A stretch of DNA of 64,000 nt from RGIG9115 sp045128915 (GTDB lineage: Bacteria > Bacillota > Clostridia > UBA1381): positions 1 through 64,000 of the forward strand of contig JBGVIT010000034.1 in assembly GCA_045128915.1 (NCBI GenBank). The letters run 5' to 3'. This document shows, piece after piece, positions 61,332 through 64,000 of the stretch. The notes under the pieces are model-generated. The model was given only the letters and a program-made list of their open reading frames with translations. It had not been told where the DNA came from and ran no database searches. Position 1 is the first letter of the stretch; the number at the start of each line of letters is the position of its first letter. Made by a program: the position numbers and the translations under genes.

Positions 61332-62348
61332 ATGAAATTTGAGCCTATATTTTTTGAAAGAAACAGAGTTGGTCGTGTTTATACTGGTGGGAAGTTATTT
61401 CATGATTTCTTTGGTGATGAACCTGTTGATGGTTTTTTACCAGAGGAATGGATTGCTTCTTCAGTAAAGGCATTGAACAAGGAGATGTCAAGCGAAAAAG
61501 AGGGCGTTTCAAAAATTAAGGATTGTGAAATATATTTTGATGAATTGCTTAAGAAATATCCTCTGGAAATGCTTGGTAGTTCTCAAAAGATGCGTATACT
61601 TGTAAAAATCCTTGATAGCGCTGTAAGACTTCCGGCTCAGGCTCATCCTGACAAAGTTTTTTCAAGAAAATACTTTGATTCAGAATATGGGAAGACTGAA
61701 AGTTGGATTATTCTTGATACGAGACCGGGTGCAAGAATTTATTTTGGTTTTAAAGACGGGGTTGATAAAGAAATGTTTTCTGCTGCGATTGATGCAAGTG
61801 AAAATGATAATGACGCAATGGAGAGACTTATGGACTATTCAGAACCGAATGCTGGAGATGTGTTTTTAGTACCCGCAAAAACAGTACATGCAATTGGTGC
61901 TGGTTGCTTGATTTTAGAAGTTCAGGAGCCAACAGATTTTACTATTCAACCGGAGCATTGGTGTGATGAATATAAGTTAAATGATCAGGAAATGTATATT
62001 GGACTTTCAAAAGAGGATGCCATAGGATGTTTTGATTTCGGAAAAACTCCTGATACAAAACTTGTCCCGAAAGTTTGTCAGAATACAGATGGTGTTAAAT
62101 TTGAAAATGTTATAAAAGAGACGGATACTGATTGTTTTCTTATTAATCGTATTACTTTAAACGACGGCGAGTTCAGTCTGAACATTAAAGATAGCTATGG
62201 CGTGTATATTGTAACTGATGGTATAGGTAAGCTGAAAGGTGACAGATACTCAAGAGACATTAAAAAGGGAGACTATTTCTTTATGCCGGCTTGCTTGATG
62301 GATAAGTTCCGAATTTCTGGCGAACTTGAGGTTGTTGAATGTTATTGA
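61332..62348 (+). CDS. Class I mannose-6-phosphate-isomerase-like protein
   Basis: A 338-aa cupin protein. Zinc ligands of type I phosphomannose isomerases are recognisable in QAHPDK (near residues 98-103) and PAKTVHAIGAG (near 182-192), with LEVQEPTDF between them. A C-terminal jelly roll (about 245-338) completes the fold. It probably isomerises a 6-phosphorylated aldose and ketose. Given the kinase next door, it may act on the phosphorylated product of the operon's own pathway rather than on mannose 6-phosphate. It ends the operon and is followed by the separate ROK promoter. Confidence 0.85.
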   Translation: MKFEPIFFERNRVGRVYTGGKLFHDFFGDEPVDGFLPEEWIASSVKALNKEMSSEKEGVSKIKDCEIYFDELLKKYPLEMLGSSQKMRILVKILDSAVRLPAQAHPDKVFSRKYFDSEYGKTESWIILDTRPGARIYFGFKDGVDKEMFSAAIDASENDNDAMERLMDYSEPNAGDVFLVPAKTVHAIGAGCLILEVQEPTDFTIQPEHWCDEYKLNDQEMYIGLSKEDAIGCFDFGKTPDTKLVPKVCQNTDGVKFENVIKETDTDCFLINRITLNDGEFSLNIKDSYGVYIVTDGIGKLKGDRYSRDIKKGDYFFMPACLMDKFRISGELEVVECY

Positions 62349-62354
62349 TTATAT

Positions 62355-62400
62355 TTGACAAAACACCTGTAATGCTATATAATGTAAAAAAATAAGGTGT
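62355..62400 (+). promoter_or_regulatory. Consensus promoter and inverted repeat of the ROK gene
   Basis: TTGACA (62355-62360), a 17-base spacer, TATAAT (62378-62383). ACACCT (62363-62368) inside the spacer and AGGTGT (62395-62400) downstream of the -10 are inverted repeats that bracket the promoter core, a plausible autoregulatory arrangement. This pair is unlike the palindrome at 56951. Confidence 0.7.
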
Positions 62401-62416
62401 GGAGTAGTAGGTTAAT

Positions 62417-63505
62417 ATGAAACAAGCAACAAATTCGGTATTAATGCGAATAAAAAATGAAAAGATAATTCTTTCTCTGATAAACAAAGGTCCTGTTTCC
62501 AGAGCAGATATTGCAAAAAAGACAGGACTTACTAAAGCGGCTGTTACAATAATTGTAGATGATTTAAAACAAAGAGAGATTGTAACGGAGCAAAACGGCA
62601 AATCTGATACGGTCGGAAGAAATCCTGTGATGTTGTTTTTGAATGAGAAATCATCTTTCGTAATTGGTGTAAACATTACTAGGCGTCATATTACCGTTGG
62701 GATTACAGATTTGGGTGGGAATATTGTTGCACAGGATGAGTTTTCAACTTGTTCCCCATTTGAAGCTTTAAGTATTATAGAAAAAACTATTAAAGAACAG
62801 ATTAAAAAATCAGGTATTGATATATCAAAAATATATGTAGTATCAGTCGTAACTCCTGGTCCGGTTGACGTTGAAAATGGTCTGATTTTAAATCCACCAA
62901 ATTTTAAAGAGTGGCATAATGTTACGATTGTAAGAGAACTGGAAAAACTGACTGGTTTTGATGTAATTCTTGAAAATGTGTCTTCAGCCACAGCCATAGC
63001 AGAAAAATATTTCGGCTCGGCAACCGACAGTGAAAATTTTTTGACGCTTAGAGTGGATGAGGGTATAGGTTCCGGAATAGTAATTAATGACTCCTTATTT
63101 AGAGGGCCTTGCGAGTTGGGGCATACATCTATAAATTATAATGGGGTAATGTGCGAATGCGGTAACCGTGGTTGCCTTGAGAAATATGCTTCAATTCCTT
63201 GTATTCTTAAAAACACGGGTTACAAAAGCTGGCAAGATGTTGTAGACAGTGATGATAATAAATTGATTGAAACCGAATCAGAATATCTTAGTACAGCAAT
63301 AATATCTGCAAACAATATTTTCGACTTTGAAAAAATAGTATTGTGTGGAGAATTAACATATAAACCGCAGCAGATAATAGAGCATATTTCAAAAAAAATA
63401 GAAAGAAATATGCTTTCAAAAAAATCTTTTAATGTTTGTGCTGGTAAGGTGAAATCAAAACTGATAATTGCAGCTTCAATGGCGGTAAATGATTTTTTTG
63501 TGTGA
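62417..63505 (+). CDS. ROK-family transcriptional repressor
   Basis: A 362-aa protein. The N-terminal winged HTH (about 15-70) reads SRADIAKKTGLTKAAVTIIVDDL. The ROK sugar-binding fold follows, with the zinc/structural motif CECGNRGCLEKYA near residue 248-260 and the preceding ELGHTSI. The kinase catalytic features are weak, as in regulatory NagC/XylR-type members that sense an intracellular sugar. It has its own promoter but lies at the end of the glycyl-radical operon, whose palindromic operator is its likely target. Confidence 0.9.
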   Translation: MKQATNSVLMRIKNEKIILSLINKGPVSRADIAKKTGLTKAAVTIIVDDLKQREIVTEQNGKSDTVGRNPVMLFLNEKSSFVIGVNITRRHITVGITDLGGNIVAQDEFSTCSPFEALSIIEKTIKEQIKKSGIDISKIYVVSVVTPGPVDVENGLILNPPNFKEWHNVTIVRELEKLTGFDVILENVSSATAIAEKYFGSATDSENFLTLRVDEGIGSGIVINDSLFRGPCELGHTSINYNGVMCECGNRGCLEKYASIPCILKNTGYKSWQDVVDSDDNKLIETESEYLSTAIISANNIFDFEKIVLCGELTYKPQQIIEHISKKIERNMLSKKSFNVCAGKVKSKLIIAASMAVNDFFV

Positions 63506-63596
63506 TAAGAAGTTTCAAGAGAGTATGGTTTTTTTAAGCTTTGAGTTTAAGCTATAATATAATGAGGAGTAGTTTCACATTTAGTTTTTTAGTGAT

Positions 63597-63790
63597 TTCA
63601 TAACTGTGAAAATATTAAGCTGTATTTTTATGCCGTAAATATTTATGAAGTATGTATGTATCCAATACATAACCATGTATAGCATATTCCCGCCCCGTAT
63701 GATCCCCCCTTAATTTGTATTATACGGGGATGCTATACTAACAAAAGAACCCACTGCTGGCGTCGAATTGCCGGCCGCGGGTTCTTTTGT
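63597..63790 (+). ncRNA. Structured noncoding region with four stem-loops ending in a terminator
   Basis: The 436 bases after the ROK gene contain no gene until 63942. Pairings seen: TTCATAA (63597-63603) with TTATGAA (63643-63649); TATGTAT (63655-63661) with ATACATA (63665-63671); GTATAGCAT (63677-63685) with ATGCTATAC (63730-63738), enclosing CCCCGTAT (63693-63700) with ATACGGGG (63722-63729); and a final hairpin AAAAGAACCC (63743-63752) with GGGTTCTTTT (63779-63788) that contains GCTGGC/GCCGGC. The last looks like an intrinsic terminator. I do not recognise the RNA; it may be a small RNA, a leader, or part of the end of an adjacent element. Confidence 0.55.
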
Positions 63791-63941
63791 TTAATTATAG
63801 AGCGATTTTTGTACGGTCGAGATAAAAAGTAAAATTGTGTTCTACAGAATAATAATTGTAATTTGGAATCGTATAATGTTTGATTGTATAAACTTTAATC
63901 GCTCTTAACATTAAGTAATATGAAATAGGGAGGTATAACTT

Positions 63942-64000
63942 ATGCAATCAGAATATGTAGACCTTATCACAATAGATGAACTTTGTGAGATGCTTATGAT
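63942..64000 (+). CDS. Start of an excisionase-like HTH protein (partial)
   Basis: The window cuts this gene after 19 codons: MQSEYVDLITIDELCEMLM. GGGAGG at 63928-63933 precedes the ATG. The LITIDELCEML segment is the usual opening helix of HTH_17/MerR-like excisionase and helix-turn-helix proteins of integrative elements. Too little is visible for a firm call. If correct, a mobile element probably begins between the ROK gene and this point. Confidence 0.5.
   Translation, partial: MQSEYVDLITIDELCEMLM

Noticed and set aside
1..64000. tRNA or rRNA genes
   Set aside because: I saw no cloverleaf with a TTCRANN arm and CCA-type acceptor, and no rRNA signature; a covariance search could still find a divergent one.

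Overview
The window is AT-rich DNA from a low-GC Gram-positive anaerobe, most likely an uncultured gut or rumen member of Clostridia. The signs are strong AGGAGG-type ribosome binding sites, TTGACA/TATAAT promoters, S-layer-homology (SLH) surface proteins, a YesM/YesN two-component pair beside an LplB-type sugar ABC transporter, and an oxygen-sensitive glycyl radical enzyme. I saw no rRNA, tRNA or CRISPR array.

Positions 1-14,400 look like a mobile, accessory region. It opens with phased TTTTTGGG repeats, three small leftward genes, and two face-to-face consensus promoters whose transcripts would be antisense to each other (1215-1369). A leftward Xre regulator diverges from a compact Tn7-like operon with overlapping or abutting genes: a short TnsA-like protein, a TnsB-type DDE transposase, a TnsC-type AAA ATPase and TniQ/TnsD. 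Next come likely cargo genes. Two are paralogous unknown proteins and one is an unknown 444-aa protein, and each has a GC-rich hairpin element upstream (R1, R2, R3). An AbiF/AbiD-family HEPN gene follows; its consensus promoter first transcribes a strong hairpin. This Abi cassette is flanked by two copies of a terminator-ending element of about 105 bp (E1, E2). An amidoligase with a zinc-finger array is then paired with a class II glutamine amidotransferase. A 61-bp imperfect palindrome sits at the right-hand boundary.

Positions 14,400-56,800 form a large carbohydrate-utilisation locus. It holds an FGGY kinase, a DHDPS/NAL-family aldolase, a BNR-propeller sialidase-like protein, a nucleoside-hydrolase-like protein, a HAD phosphatase, a GH38 alpha-mannosidase, YesM/YesN regulators and an ABC importer. 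It also holds SLH and CBM-rich secreted proteins (including a GH141-like beta-helix protein and an SGNH esterase), two oxidoreductases, a sialate-O-acetylesterase-like enzyme, a six-hairpin glycosidase-like protein, a GH106-like rhamnosidase and a GH2 beta-mannosidase. Both divergent intergenic regions carry the same promoter architecture in both directions (CCC-N15-GG-N25-TATAAT). This ties the kinase/aldolase genes and the regulator/ABC genes into one regulon, probably run by the YesN-like regulator.

Positions 56,900-63,500 are a second sugar operon: glycyl-radical activase, glycyl radical enzyme, sedoheptulokinase-like FGGY kinase, mannose-6-phosphate-isomerase-like protein and a ROK repressor. 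A 31-bp palindromic operator lies on its start site. The window ends with a structured noncoding region and the first codons of an excisionase-like HTH gene, which may begin another mobile element.
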